DNA of 64,000 nt. It comes from Podospora pseudoanserina. Taxonomy: Eukaryota; Ascomycota; Sordariomycetes; Sordariales; Podosporaceae. A program made the position numbers and the translations under genes. The notes below the pieces were generated by a model that saw nothing but the letters and a program-made list of their open reading frames with translations, did not search any database and was not told the origin of the DNA. This document shows, in pieces, positions 1 through 11,560 of this stretch; the stretch's first letter is position 1, and the number at the start of each line of letters is the position of its first letter. The stretch spans positions 496,001 through 560,000 of the forward strand of contig NC_085924.1 in the NCBI RefSeq assembly GCF_035222485.1, given 5' to 3'.

Positions 1-688
1 CCTGGATGCCAGCCAGAGTGGTGTTCATCTGCTTTCGGAAGTCCTCAAAGCTGCCAAAGTCGTCCTCAATGGCTTGCTGCATCACACGAACACACGTTAG
101 CACAATCTCTAAAACTCTTGCTCGGGCCCAACGTACCTTGAGGTCTCCCTTAGGCTCACCACCGCCCTCCCTGCTGGCAGGGGCAAGGTTCTCCCAGAAA
201 AGAGAGTGGTTGACGTGACCACCACCGTGGAAGTTGAGAAGAGGCGCAATCGAGGCAGCCTTGGTGAAGTCACCCTTCTCCTCGGCCTTTGCGATATTTT
301 CCAGCGCCGTGTTAAGGCCGGTCACATATGTTTGGTGGTGCTTCTTGTGGTGGAGCTCCATGATCTTGGAGGAGATGTAAGGCTCGAGCGCATTGTAGTC
401 ATCTGTAACCAGCACAGGTAAGTACAATGCCTTATCATGGTAAGTTGTAGCTAGCTAGTGGCGGCAATTGCGACAGATTGTGGCAGCGGCGTGGCTGGCG
501 TGTGGGAGTAGCCCCATAGAGGGCAACCAATTTAACCTCTTGACTGTTCAACACTTACACGGAAGATCTGGGAGAGTGGCCTTGCCGCGAACGAAGCTGG
601 TGCTGGCGAGAGCAGCAGCAGGCTTGACAGCCGAAGCCCGGAGAGCTCCACGGAGCGCGGGGACGGTGCGAAGAAGAGTGGAAGACAT
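1..688 (-). CDS. sod2: Mitochondrial Mn/Fe superoxide dismutase, C-terminus off the window
   Basis: Converts superoxide to hydrogen peroxide and oxygen, probably in the mitochondrial matrix. The ATG at 688 opens an Arg/Ser/Ala-rich N-terminus without acidic residues (MSSTLLRTVPALRGALRAS), typical of a mitochondrial presequence. The SOD N-terminal domain follows with LHHKKHHQTYV and FHGGGHVNHSLFW, which carry the first two metal-ligand histidines of the family. Two introns are visible: 403-558 (GTAAGT...TTACAG) and 77-136 (GTACGT...ATGCAG); both keep the frame. The last exon begins QAIEDDFGSFEDF and runs off base 1, so the DxWEHAY-type C-terminal ligand motif is not in view. The Mn form is inferred from the GGGHVNH context and the presequence; metal specificity cannot be proved here. 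Confidence 0.95.
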
Positions 689-1100
689 TGTGATGGTGAT
701 GGTTGTGTTTGCTGTTGAGATAGGGGGTCAATTGAGTGTCTGGCGGTTTAGAGTTTGGAGGCGTGCCGTAAACATACCCTTTGAGTTCAAATGATGCAGA
801 CTTGGGACGTCAAACTTGTTCGGGTCTGATCTCAGGAGGGAACCTCGATGAAAGCTTCGGTTACTATCAGTCACAATTCCGTCATTGCCCCACTTCAAGC
901 TACCCCAGTTTCGGCTGTATGAACTGTTGTCTGGGCCACCTGCTGGCACGAGCGTCGCTGACCTAACAGAGGCGCACTGCCCCTCCAGGATGTTTCGCGT
1001 CCTCTCGAAGCCCAAAATTCAGGGACCAGTCGAGGTTTGACTTGCGGTTGGAGTTTCTTTCATTCTTTGCATTGGATCGCCTCCCTACCGCGTCGTCATT

Positions 1101-1750
1101 ATGTCTTACTACGACATTGACTCTATTCTCACCGACGCAGAGGTACCAGACTGGTCTCCTCCGAACCTTCCCTCTGTCACTAACCGGCACCTTGATGGCC
1201 ACAGAAAATCCCATGTACCTTCCAGCTCGACATTCCCGACCTAGGCTACCTTGACAACACCCCGAACCAACCCCTCAAAGCCGGAACAAAAGTTAACCTC
1301 CCACTATGGCTCGCCGAAATGCTTGTCATCGCCAACACCGGCGGTCCCGATAACAAGACCTTTGTCACATTCGACCTCCCCCGAGCTCTCGGAAACGACG
1401 TCGTTCAAGCCCTCAAAGCCGACCCTCGAGCCGTCCCATTACGCGATCAGAGCGCCCATTTTTACGGGCTTGCAACACACATGATGGATTTATCTGAGGA
1501 ACAAGAGCTGGGGAGTGTCCTGCGCAAGACGTTCGTCACTCGCGCTACCGAGATCTCATTACATGCTCGCAAGGTTGGGGGCGTCAGCACTAAAGGGAAA
1601 GGGAAAGAGGAGGGGAGTAATCTTGGGATTGGTGGTGCTGGTGAGGAGTTCCTCAGAGGGCTGGACGAGTGGGAGAGGAAGCTCTTCCGAAAGGCGCACG
1701 ACGGCGCCAAGTCTGGGAAGGAGTGGATGGACAGTATCAAGAAGAACTGA
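1101..1750 (+). CDS. PSF3: DNA replication complex GINS subunit PSF3
   Basis: Subunit of the heterotetrameric GINS complex (Sld5, Psf1, Psf2, Psf3), part of the CMG replicative helicase in the nucleus. Exon 1 is only 42 nt and encodes MSYYDIDSILTDAE; a 62-nt intron (1143-1204, GTACCA...CCACAG) leads to KIPCTFQLDIPDLGYLDN, which is characteristic of fungal Psf3. The central segment LPLWLAEMLVIANTGG and the C-terminal RGLDEWERKLFRKAHDG match the helical core of the family as I know it. Predicted length is 195 aa, normal for fungi. It is transcribed divergently from the SOD gene with about 410 bp between starts. The middle contains a small low-complexity Lys/Gly/Glu insert (KGKGKEEGSN). Confidence 0.95.
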
Positions 1751-2440
1751 GGGACTGGGGAGAATCTCTTGAAGCAAGAGGTGGAGGAAGCCAACCCACG
1801 CCCTTGCCATCCTTTCAATTCCCAAGATCGCCACCGCTGACGAAACGAAGAAATTACAATATGGCCAGCGCCTGTTGTGGGATCAACCCGTACGAACAGC
1901 TGTACCAAACCCTTACTTGATGGCATGGGTTCATGCTCTAATTTTTGGGCTGGCTGGTCGTGGACACGCCGGCCCATATTGGACCTCGGGGAACCATTTG
2001 TTGAAATCCAAATTCGACGTAACAAACCAAGGATGGCGCAGAGAACTGTATGATAACCTTAAACCGGACCGATGGACACCTAGTTCAATCGGTAATCGGC
2101 GCAAGATCAACTGATATTGCCTTCTTCGATTCCAGATACGGAACAACTGGGAATTACGGTGCGCAGGCGTCAAAATGTGGAATAGGTATGGTAGACCATA
2201 TCGCACGGCACAGCATTGCCGGTGTAGGGCTCATTCTGTGGCAAGACAGCACACATATATTATGCACAATACAGGAGAACATTAAACCATCAAATCTGTG
2301 TAGTTTGGGACTATCTTGATGTTTCGTCTTAGTTTGCGAGCACTTCCTCAGCTGTCAGGGTTTTGCCATCCTTTTTGAGCTGGGGTTGGCGGTGGCAATC
2401 ATGGACGCAAGCTCCACAGCAACACATCAACAAAGCACCA
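1751..2440. other. Intergenic, nothing recognised
   Basis: No ORF here has coding character beyond short chance frames on both strands. It contains the 3' flank of PSF3 and the 5' flank of the tRNA gene. Confidence 0.6.
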
Positions 2441-2512
2441 GCCCGGCTAGCGCAATGGTAGCGCGTAAGACTTCTAATCTTAAGGCTGTGGGTTCGAGTC
2501 CCACGTCGGGTG
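2441..2512 (+). tRNA. tRNA-Arg (anticodon UCU)
   Basis: A 72-nt cloverleaf: acceptor GCCCGGC pairs with GTCGGGT (with G-U pairs), D-arm GCGC...GCGC, anticodon arm TAAGA-CTTCTAA-TCTTA with TCT in the loop, and T-arm GTGGG-TTCGAGT-CCCAC. The discriminator is G. No intron. It decodes AGA arginine codons. A T-run follows about 50 nt downstream (near 2564-2570). Confidence 0.93.
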
Positions 2513-2639
2513 CAAAATGAGTTGACCCCTGACCTGGTCAGCTTGCATTTCTTTTCAACCCCGTTTTTTTGGGGATATTGTAGATTTCTAATCACTTTTC
2601 CCATTCTACTATCTCTTCCTATGATGATGGCTGCCCTGG

Positions 2640-4099
2640 AGATGGCGAGGCACCCCTACTAAGACTCCTCGCTCTTCCGATAAGCTTCGATACACCTAGC
2701 GACGACGTCTTTTTCTTGAGGACGTAGATTTTGGGCATGCAGGCTACGAAGCCGCTTCCGGAGGGAGGATTGGGAGATGGGAGGGCGAAAGGGTAGATGG
2801 TGTAGTTGTCTGAGAGCCAGTGCTGGACCGAGTAGAAATCGCTTTTTCCCCACGGCATGTGTTGTTAGTATCTTGGTGTGGATTGGCGACTAATGATAGG
2901 TGCACCGAGTGTCTTTTTTTCACAGGGACAAGATATGTAGGGGGGGAACTTACGTCCATCTACTGGGTGTCTCTGGCAGGTTTGAGTCCGCTCCGTCTGG
3001 CCAGAAGGAGAACTCTTTTACGATGATACCTGGTCTGACGTCGAGCTCTTGGATGAGTTTCAGAAGGGTGTTGTTGAGGGTTGTGTCGAACAGGAGGGTG
3101 TGGGAGTTGATTTTGAGGATTCCTTTGTCGATGTACTCGTGGGGGGATCGAGAGTCGGGGAGGAGAAAGGTGCGGTGCTCGAGCTGAGTGTGGTTGTCTG
3201 GTTTTTTGCGGAGGACGCGGGACATGTCTTCGAAGAAGTAGGATTGGCGGTTGATGTTGTTGTACTGGAACTGTGGGTGGATTATACTGTTGTTGGGTGG
3301 AGGGTCGATGGAGGGGGGCTTGCTGGAGGAGCTTTGGGACGGGGTTTTCTTCTCGGTGGGGGATAACTTGGGCTTTTGGGCTTTGTGGGAGACGGCTCGG
3401 GTGAAGTGGAGGAGGTTGGTGATGGAGATGTTGGATTGTTTGAGGTAGTACTTGAAAGGACCGCCGGGCTCGCCCATTTGCTCAAGGATGTGTCCTGCTA
3501 GGGGTCCTGTGTAGAAGATATGTTCGGCGGTGAGGATACGGCGCATTATTTGGTAGTAGCCCGGTTCGTTCAAGGGGTTGGGCTCCTTGAGGTCGTCTCT
3601 TCTGTAAATTTTGCGCTCTGTGAGCCCGGGTGGGAGTGAGTCGATAATGTGACATATTCTAGACCGATTTCAGTAACCTGTTCGACCTCACGGAGCAGCT
3701 CTGGACCTACGTCGCGTTGTCAACCATGGCCCAATCTTGGCGTCTACTAGTGATGATGTTGTATCCGGCTTGAATATGAGGAGGTACTTCGAGATAATTT
3801 TGAATAAGGTAGTCAGCCCTTCTGACAACCTCGTTCCTCCGAGCATAGCCCGGGTGAGTGTCGAGTTCTCCAGGCTCGATTGGTTTTGCACGTGGTTGCG
3901 CCATTTCGATGCTTGCGTCGGTGAGGTGGGTGAGGAGCAGCGACTGAGGCCGTAGGGAGAGGTTATATGTGAGTATGGGGTTCGTTAAGTGTGGGAGGTA
4001 TTGCTCCCAGGGCTTCGGCCCTGTGGCCCACAAATCAGTCTTGATAGTTGTAGCTGTTTGCTCTCTGGAGCTGTTTATTTGAGTATCTCTGAATATCAT
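2640..4099 (-). pseudogene. Hypothetical gene with frame disruptions
   Basis: Three reading frames on the minus strand give protein-like sequence in succession, but not all can be joined by plausible introns. The ATG at 4099 opens about 125 codons (MIFRDTQINSSREQ...RRQDWAMVD) ending in TAG near 3707. A second frame then reads RDVGPELLREVEQVTEIG (about 3710-3655), and a third reads HIIDSLPPGLTERKIYRRDD and continues to about 2950. A good intron (GTAAGTT... near 2953 to ...AAAAAG near 2843) joins this to FYSVQHWLSDNYTIYPF. Near the 3' end two frames again compete. The middle contains a Ser/Pro/Lys-rich linker. I do not recognise the family. Either it is a decayed gene with at least two single-base shifts or there are unusual introns. 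Confidence 0.4.
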
Positions 4100-4819
4100 G
4101 AACTTTTACACATCTCTGCGGACGCCCGACATCACGTGGGGATCTTCTTTGTTACCCAAAGCTTCGTTGGTGACACGAACAACTGCGGGCGGTCTGTTGG
4201 TTTCATTTTGCGGGCATCATCGTGATGAATTTTGAGACACGAGACATACAAACGTGCCATACGTGTGAATTGTATGCAGTCGGATGGTGAATGGAGTCCA
4301 GACGGGTGCTTTGGCCCTTTCGCCACTCGGCTCCAAACGCTAACTTTTGGTGGGAGGCATCCCGAGAGGGCAGTGCAAATTACGTATCACAGACCGCCAT
4401 CCGGAACCAGCTCAGGGGTCCAGGGGCAAAACCATCGCGTTCTCATGCCAGGAGAGAATTGTCGTGGAGCTCACTCATAAATGATTGATGGTGTTGAGAA
4501 AAGATATTCTGCCTCACGATGCAGCTCCCACACCACGAAGTCCAGTCAACGTCTGTCAATCACTGCGCACAAGTGCGAGCTATCCCCAACCTATTTGATG
4601 CGCACTGTAACCCTTTATCACAGCCGTTTCACTTTACCCAGCCAAGTCTAGCCACTCAGGCTTATGAGTTCCGGAGCTATCGTACGTCTCCAACGACCTG
4701 GCGAAAACGAGGCATGTGAAAAAAAGATTGGAGAACAGCGATATCCCCTGGCACCACACCCAGCCACCGAGACATTCAGTAGAGATTGTTCAGGGTAGAT
4801 AAAACCACAGGTAAAAAGT
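4100..4819. other. Intergenic, nothing recognised
   Basis: Only short chance frames. It holds the promoter side of the minus-strand gene starting at 4099 and the 3' flank of the gene to its right. A terminal exon of that right-hand gene could lie at 4648-4760, but this is not demonstrable. Confidence 0.4.
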
Positions 4820-6027
4820 CTATGTGCCAAGAAGAGTTGGCAAGAACACATACCCGCGGTAGCCTTCGTAAGAGTCGTGGATAATACACCAGCGGATTAC
4901 CTTCCCAAGACCTGTCCCTGCAAGCCAGATCAGTGCAGCTTGTCGGACACGGAAAATGAAACTTGTTTGCCGTCTTACACTGGCTGTCCTCTGGAAGGAT
5001 GCAGGGTTGGTGGTTGATCCCCAATCGGTGATGATCATCCAAGGTCCAACCTTGTCACCTAACCATTCTCCAATTTTCGGATCAACTACAATGTGATAAA
5101 TGAACCAGATGCAGATATAGCCAAGTTTTCTCGGCCATGCCAGGGGGCTAGATCTAAAGAGCGTCGAGAACAGGGATCATCAGTGTCGAGATGGCGCGTT
5201 GGAGAGCTTTCTCATGCAGCAAGTCCTCTATCTGTACTGTGCGACGTATGGGGTTTTCGGACAGGCTTAGGTAGACTTCGTGGTTCCGATAGGCGATTAA
5301 AACGAGGACTTGTACTGCTACCCATCCTATAGACAAACACCAAGCGGCAGTTTGAAATCCGAGTGGTATCGTGACGTGACAAAGACTAGTTTGATGATGA
5401 CGAGAAGACAGCAATGGTGCCGAGAATCTTGACGATCAACTCGACATAGGATTCGTTCCCCCTCCGACTCTCCCTGGCGCTGCCAATAGACCTGATGCCA
5501 CCAGGACGTGGACTCCTACGGCCGAGTTGGTCATCTGATGGATTTAAATTTCGATGTCCATGAATATCTCGTGTCGGGGCACGGTCGATGATATCAAGGC
5601 TGCTGGCGGGTGACGCTTCGTCAGAGTAGGGGACATCTCCTAGCAGGGGTGATCTTGCTTCGTCGTCGTCGTCGTCATGTCCCTTGGCATCCGGGTTTTC
5701 GGACCAGCGGTTGGAACTCCGGCGCTTCCACCAAGAATTAGTTGGAGTTGGGTTCACCAATTTCCAGTATGCCGGGAGGCTGCCGCGCCTTCGTAGAAGT
5801 AGCACAGCTGTGGCAGTCATCCGTAGGTTCTCCCGGAGCCCCAATCCAAGATCAGCTCTTGTCAACCCAAGACAACGGATGGTCGGCCAGATGCACTGTG
5901 ACAATGCGAAGATGATGAGGTTTCGTGTCGGTGTGTTGGCATTCGTGGCTTGGGTTGGAGTTGGCTGCCTCCGAAAAGCGCTGAAAGTGGCCACCAGCGA
6001 GAGTGAGCCCAGCCTTGGGATCGGCAT
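4820..6027 (-). CDS. Hypothetical membrane-protein-like gene, one frameshift
   Basis: The first ATG is at 6027. The N-terminal half has a hydrophobic stretch (NLIIFALSQCIWPTI) and a later acidic run (HDDDDDEARSPLLGD), followed by a basic linker. A second frame from about 5400 gives a hydrophobic segment (CLSIGWVAVQVLVLIAY). The frame breaks at about 5157: IPVLDAL ends in TAG, whereas one base over the sequence continues FRSSPLAWPRKLGYICIW and then reads through VVDPKIGEWLGDKVGPWM to about 4850. There a consensus donor (GCG|GTATGT) suggests another intron, so the true C-terminus is uncertain. No catalytic motif is recognised. The junction may be a sequencing or assembly error, an unusual intron or gene decay. 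Confidence 0.4.
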
Positions 6028-6213
6028 TGTCTCTAGTTCCTTCGGCACCCAGGCAGAGTCATTTTGACCAAAAGAGTTTAAGTTGGCAAAGGAATCTGTA
6101 GGTATTCTTGAACCGTGACATAGCTATATAGGTCGGTACCCGATACTTTAGGTACTTGAGCCAAATTGGCTCCTGTCAGTAGCACACCTGAGAAGTCGAA
6201 CCCATCCCAGCCA

Positions 6214-7875
6214 TCATTGTAGTTGCGGTCCGTCACCAAACAAAGATTCAATCTGATCTTGCTCCAACACAGCATCAAGCTCCGCCTTCTCCTCAATAGC
6301 TGCGATTTCCGCAGGAGCAACAACAACCTCTGGCTCCTCGGTGCCTTTGTTGTCCGCGCCAGCAACTGCCTCAGCCTTCATTCGGCCAAATCGCGACCCA
6401 AACGTCCTCCGTCTTTGGATCCTCGAGTTCACTCCTCCACAGTTCGGCGCAGAAATCGGCACCAACGACTGCGGAAACGGATCCAACGGACCCCAGACAT
6501 TCCCATTCTCGTCCCTCCCAACACCCTTGGTCAAGAACTCCATCTCCCGAAACTCAAACGGCACGCCGTTGGCGAACAACCCCGGGATGTCCATCTCGGT
6601 CTGAACCCACACGTTCACAGGTTGGATGTAGCTCCCTGCCAGAATTCCGTTCCTGGTCCTCCGGGTGATGGGGACACCGTCAATCTCAGCTACGGCACGA
6701 TACTCCCTTGTGTAGCCAAACAGGATCTCATTGCGGTACTCGAACTTGTTCTGGAAGTTACGTCCACCGCGAAGACCGACGCCAGCGATCATACGTTCTG
6801 TTGTCTCGCCTGTGCAGGGGTTTACGTCGAGGGCGTAGAGGGTTACCGAGGTGCGGGGGTTGGAGGAGAAGCCGATGAACTTGGTGGGGTTTAGCGCCGG
6901 TATGGTTGTGTGGGGGGAGGGGAGGTCAGGGGGCTTACTCTGGAGTCAGCGATTTCAGCTGCCGGGCTGGGACTGAAGATACCGAGGAGAGCGAGCTCCA
7001 TGCGGATGTAGACAATGTCATCGCCAGTGGTGATCTGAACGTTTTGGGCGACGATGCTGAAGGCGATGACTTCGTCGCCGCGCCGGAAGCCACTGAAGGT
7101 GATGAGATCGCCCGGGAGGAAGGGGGCCATGACCAATGGGTCGGGGGCGCGGCTAAGGGTGACAGTCAGAACGCTGAGTTGACCACGATGTTGAGGATCG
7201 CTCACAAGATTCCGGGACGGCCAGTAGGCCGATTGCTCAACGGACACAAGGGATCAGAACCGTTGCGGGGGATACACATAGGAAATCCTGAAAACGCAGT
7301 GATGCTGGGACTTTGATCATCCGCCGTCATGAACGACGCACCGTCATACCCAACAGAGAAGACACCGTTGGGATCGCTGATGCGGACGGTAGGTCCGTTC
7401 TCGATCTTCATGCTACCATCAGTGTAATTGAGGGACTCGATGAAGCCGAAGCTGAGGCCCTCGAAGAACTCGGTGATGACCACCTGACCGACACGGGGGT
7501 CTCCCTCGATAGTGTTGCCCATGACCTGTAACAGGTATTAGCCAGCCACTAACTTGGAGTTGACAGCAAGCGGGGGCTGTTTACCAAGGTCTCAAACCCA
7601 ATGAAGTCTGACTTGCTCGCGACAAAGTCTCTCCACGGCACCCACGCGGCAGGAAACTGGACCAAGAGGTTTCTGGGGATGTTCAAAACGAAGCCGTTGA
7701 CGGTGATTGTACCGCCGGCGTTGTAGGATGTGTCATTGGCGGTGACGGTTGCGTCCTCGAACGCTCCCTGTACCCAGATAGGAGAGTCATCTCGGAGGAC
7801 CTGGGCGAGGACACAAGGGAGGAACAAAGAGAAAAAGAGAAAAGAGAGGATCGAGGTGAAGATGTAACACCTCAT
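6214..7875 (-). CDS. Secreted protein of unknown function, four exons
   Basis: The ATG at 7875 begins a signal peptide (MRCYIFTSILSFLFFSLFLPCVLA, cleavage after about residue 24). Introns are 7526-7584 (GTAAAC...TTACAG), a candidate 32-nt intron 7174-7205 (GTGAGC...CTCAG) and 6880-6938 (GTAAGC...ACCAAG); the joined frame is open for 503 aa. The mature part contains potential N-glycosylation sites (NDTS, NYTD, NGSD), a Cys-containing segment MCIPRNGSDPLCPLSNRP and a repeated beta-strand character (APDPLVMAPFLPGDLITFSG). The C-terminal 60 residues are acidic and Ala-rich. No enzyme motif is seen, and there is no C-terminal hydrophobic tail for a GPI anchor. It is probably an extracellular or cell-wall beta-rich protein; function unknown. 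Confidence 0.75.
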
Positions 7876-9168
7876 GTTGACAGTGTTGCTGAGCGAGTCA
7901 AGGACGGATACGGGTACCTGACACAGAGCCAGCACAAGTCTCTGTTGAGGCTCATGTCTTATATAGGCTCTTCTCTGCGACGGCTCAGTCATCACAGTCA
8001 TAGTCCATGTGTCTTCTCAGCGGCAGCTCCAATCTGTCAAGGCATGGCTCTCTGGCTCACTTCTTCGTGACTCGGGGGCAAATATTCCAGCTCGGCTCGA
8101 CCTGCCCATCGGCTTGGTCATCAAGGTAGAAGCGAGCTATAGACAATATTCTGAGATGAACCCATCCATCAGGAGAATCTAGAGTCTGGCCTTGTGTCAA
8201 TAGGATCCATGAGAATACAACATAACAAACATATAGGTTCCTGTTAAGCGAGCAGATGCCGACTATCACAGAGCCAAGGCCAGTCTAACATCATGTGCCG
8301 CTTCCTTTGCAGCTTTATTCCCCACCATCAGAGATTCGCTAAATCTTTCTTCCCGACGTTAATCCTTTAGTTATTAGGACAGATCTCACACCTCCACCAT
8401 TTCAGGTAGAACTTGTAGGAAATTTCCTCCGTCTCGTCCCGGCTGAGATTCCTGCTTGGAGATGGCAAAGACTCGTGCCACAGTCTACATTGTCTTGGGT
8501 GTAACCCGACAGAAAAAGAAAGGTTCAACGTATAGCCGATGATATCCAGAGTAGGTAAGGGGCAAAACGAGGGGGCTCATTAACAGTCCAAGAGCGGGCC
8601 GTCGCGTGGGAAGGAATAGGGGTCACGCCCACTCGGCTTCTTCCCGATGACGTGCTGGGGTGTTGTGAGACGCCGCTCTGCCGAGTTTGGCTGCTGGAGG
8701 GTGCCCCATATCGGCATCGAGGATCGACCTGCATGGGACTATCGGGTATTTTAATTTGCTCAGGGCTGAGCGATAGCGGCGGTAGTTGCCGAAGCGAAGT
8801 TCACCCCCCCGGCGCCCACGGACGTCTCGTATTAGTCTGCCCCCCACACACCCCTTAGAAATCTAAAGATGGAAACAAGAGCGTGTGTCGTTAACCACCA
8901 GTTCGTCACCACACCATGGCTACATCGGGATTATTGTTTCGCCACTGAGAATATCGCAAGAAGAAACGAAGTGCGAGATGAGTTCATCTGGATCTGACAG
9001 ACCGAGGTTGCTGGCTGGGCATTGGCTTGGAAGAAGAGATGGCAACTCGAGCCGAGCGAGGCAAATCGAGATGCCCTCATATATCTGGGTGAGCAAATCT
9101 ATCAGCGGGATATCCAGGCCTTGGATGCTATCGCCGGTGATCTGTTTTCGACATTGCCATCGTCCACC
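7876..9168. other. Intergenic between divergent genes
   Basis: About 1.3 kb between the divergent secreted-protein gene and the multicopper oxidase. No ORF with coding character was found. It must contain both promoters; no specific site is claimed. Confidence 0.5.
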
Positions 9169-11519
9169 ATGGTGCTGTTCAGTTATCTCAAGCTCCCAAC
9201 CCTTGCAGTGGCACTGGCCTCCCATCTTTCAAAAGCCCACCTCTTGCATCGTCCTGAAGATGCTTCTTCAGAAAAGATCACGGGCAGCCATGATCACCTC
9301 GGATTTCGTTCAGAAACAGAGGACCACCATCTGGTCAAGAGGAAGCACCCAAACCTGAGCCCAGACTACCCGCTCATGTTCCAAGTCCCACTTCCTATCC
9401 CTCCTCTGAAGCAACCCACCCGGTAAGTCCCCGCGCTGCTATCTGGCCTCGGTCCCTACCATCGGACTGACACCTCCCAGAATTGTCAAAGTTCCCACTC
9501 TGTCCAACATAACCTCCCCCTTCTCGAACCTTACCAATGCCAACACCACGATTCCCAGGTTTGTGCATTACTACGAGATTGAGATCAAGCCCTTCCAGCA
9601 CTCCATCTACCCGGACCTCAGTCCCGCCAATCTTGTCGGCTACGATGGCATCTCTCCCGGTCCCACCATCATGGTGCCACGAGGGACCGAGTCCGTCGTT
9701 CGCTTCGTCAACAAAGCCCACGCCAACAGCTCCGTTCACCTCCACGGATCCTATTCTCGCGCTCCCTTTGATGGTTGGGCCGAGGACACCACCGCCCCTG
9801 GGGAGTACAAGGACTATTACTTCCCGAACCGGCAGTCGGGCAGGATGATGTGGTATCACGACCACGCAGTGCACATTGTCTGTTCCTCTCCATCCTGCAA
9901 GTTCCAAGTCATGGCACGGCTAACCCATATGAAAACCGCAGACAGCAGAGAACGCCTACATGGGCCAAGCAGGCGTGTATCTCGTCCGCGACCCAGCAGA
10001 AGATGGCCTCAACCTCCCTTCCGGCTATGGCGAATACGACATCCCCCTCGTCCTCGCAGCCAAACAGTACAACCTCGACGGGACACTGTTCTCCACTGTC
10101 GGGGAGAGAATCAGCCTCTGGGGTGATGTCATCCACGTCAACGGGCAGCCGTGGCCCTTTCTGAACGTCGAGCCACGCAAGTACCGGTTCCGGTTCCTCA
10201 ACGCGGCCGTGTCAAGATCGTTCTCGCTATACTTTGTCAAGACAAGCAATGCCGGCGGGCTCAACGCCAAACTTCCCTTCAAGGTCATTGCTAGCGATTC
10301 GGGGCTGTTGGAGAAGCCAGTTCAGACTTCGTACATGGTTTGTCTCCTCCCAGTCTCTTTTCTTCCCTGAAATGGTAGCTAACCAGTTGATCGCCAGTAC
10401 ATCTCCATGGCCGAGCGCTATGAAATCGTTTTCGACTTCTCTTCCCACGCCGGACAGACCATCGAGCTCCGCAACTTTGCCAAAGCCGGCGGCGCCGGGG
10501 TCGAGGACGACTACCAAGACACAGACAAGGTCATGCGCTTTGTGGTTTCCAACACCACTGCCAGCGCCGACACCTCCGTTGTCCCTGCCCAACTACGCAC
10601 CGTTCCGTTTCCCCGTCCCAAGACAAGGAGAAAGATTGACCAGCACTTCAAGTTCCACCGCGCCAACGGTCAATGGCTCATCAATGGCGTTGGCTTTGCG
10701 GAGGCCAACAACCGTATCCTTGCCAATGTCCCCCGCGGCACGGTTGAGATCTGGGAGTTGGAGAACACTACCGATGGCTGGTCTCACCCAATTCACGTGC
10801 ATCTGGTGGACTTTCGGGTTATCTGGCGTCGACGGGAGGGTAGGCGCGTGGAGAAATACGAAAGTGAGGGGCTCAAGGATGTCGTATGGCTTGGGAGAGA
10901 GGAAACGGTGCTGGTGGAGGCTCATTACGCTCCCTGGGACGGCGTGTACATGTTCCATTGCCACAACCTCATCCACGAGGACGACGATATGATGGCCGCA
11001 TTCAATGTTACTGCGTTGCCTGACTTTGGGTACAACAACTTCTCTGCCAAGTTCTTGGATCCCATGGAGCCGAGGTGGAGGGCAAAGCCATTTGCCATGG
11101 CAGACTTTAGCGCGCGGACAGGGCCATTCTCAGGGGCGGCGATTGACCAAAAGGTGAAAGACTTTGCTGCGTCGGACGCCTATAGGCATGCCGACGAGAT
11201 CATGGATGGCTTGGATCAATACTGGAGGACCGCCAGCCAGCCTGTTCGGAGCACAAGTACACGCTCATCTGCAACCAATACCCGATCGACCTCGAGCAGA
11301 GGAACGCGAACCACTACCACATCTAGGGCAACGACGACATCGAGGGCAACATCATCAACGCCAACAACTCGAAATTTAAGCACCCGGCTTCAAGCAACCA
11401 CTCGTTCATTCATTACAAAATCATGGGACAGTTCAGCAACACAGTCGACAGTGCCGCCGCGCTTAACGTCTAGGCCGCTGTCAAGTTCTCGTCCGCCATC
11501 CACAGCAACACTGTTCTAG
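9169..11519 (+). CDS. Bilirubin-oxidase-like multicopper oxidase
   Basis: Extracellular copper enzyme that oxidises tetrapyrroles or phenols while reducing oxygen to water. The ATG at 9169 is chosen because it starts a signal peptide (MVLFSYLKLPTLAVALASHL). Exons are 9169-9422, 9481-9877, 9942-10337 and 10398-11519, giving 722 aa. Copper motifs are complete: HLHG at about residue 171, WYHDH near 216, HPIHVHL, and HCHNLIHEDDDM starting at His536 with the axial Met. Phrases such as NAYMGQAGVYLV and SYMYISMAERYEIVFDF are typical of the Myrothecium bilirubin oxidase group. A KR dipeptide before HPNLSPDYP may be a propeptide site. The last about 90 residues are Ser/Thr/Arg low complexity and lie over an out-of-frame relic, so the original stop may have been lost. 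Confidence 0.9.
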
Positions 11520-11560
11520 GTAGCCAGATGGCACTACGTGTATTTGGAAACAAGGAGTTT
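11243..11560 (+). pseudogene. Out-of-frame relic coding segment under the oxidase 3' end
   Basis: One of the two alternative plus frames reads like a real protein, unlike the Ser/Thr/Arg tail in the oxidase frame. It gives CSEHKYTLICNQYPIDLEQ, a TAG at 11324-11326, then 48 uninterrupted codons including HPASSNHSFIHYKIMGQF, a second TAG at 11471-11473, then AAVKFSSAIHSNTVLGSQ. The residue mix (Asn, His, Tyr, Ile, Phe) is protein-like and the two stops are in the same frame, as expected for point-mutated TAG codons. I do not recognise the family. The inference is that a second gene fragment became fused to the oxidase 3' end. Confidence 0.45.

Noticed and set aside
8885-9168. Upstream plus-strand frames before the multicopper oxidase
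   Set aside because: The signal peptide begins exactly at ATG 9169 and upstream sequence lacks secretion features.
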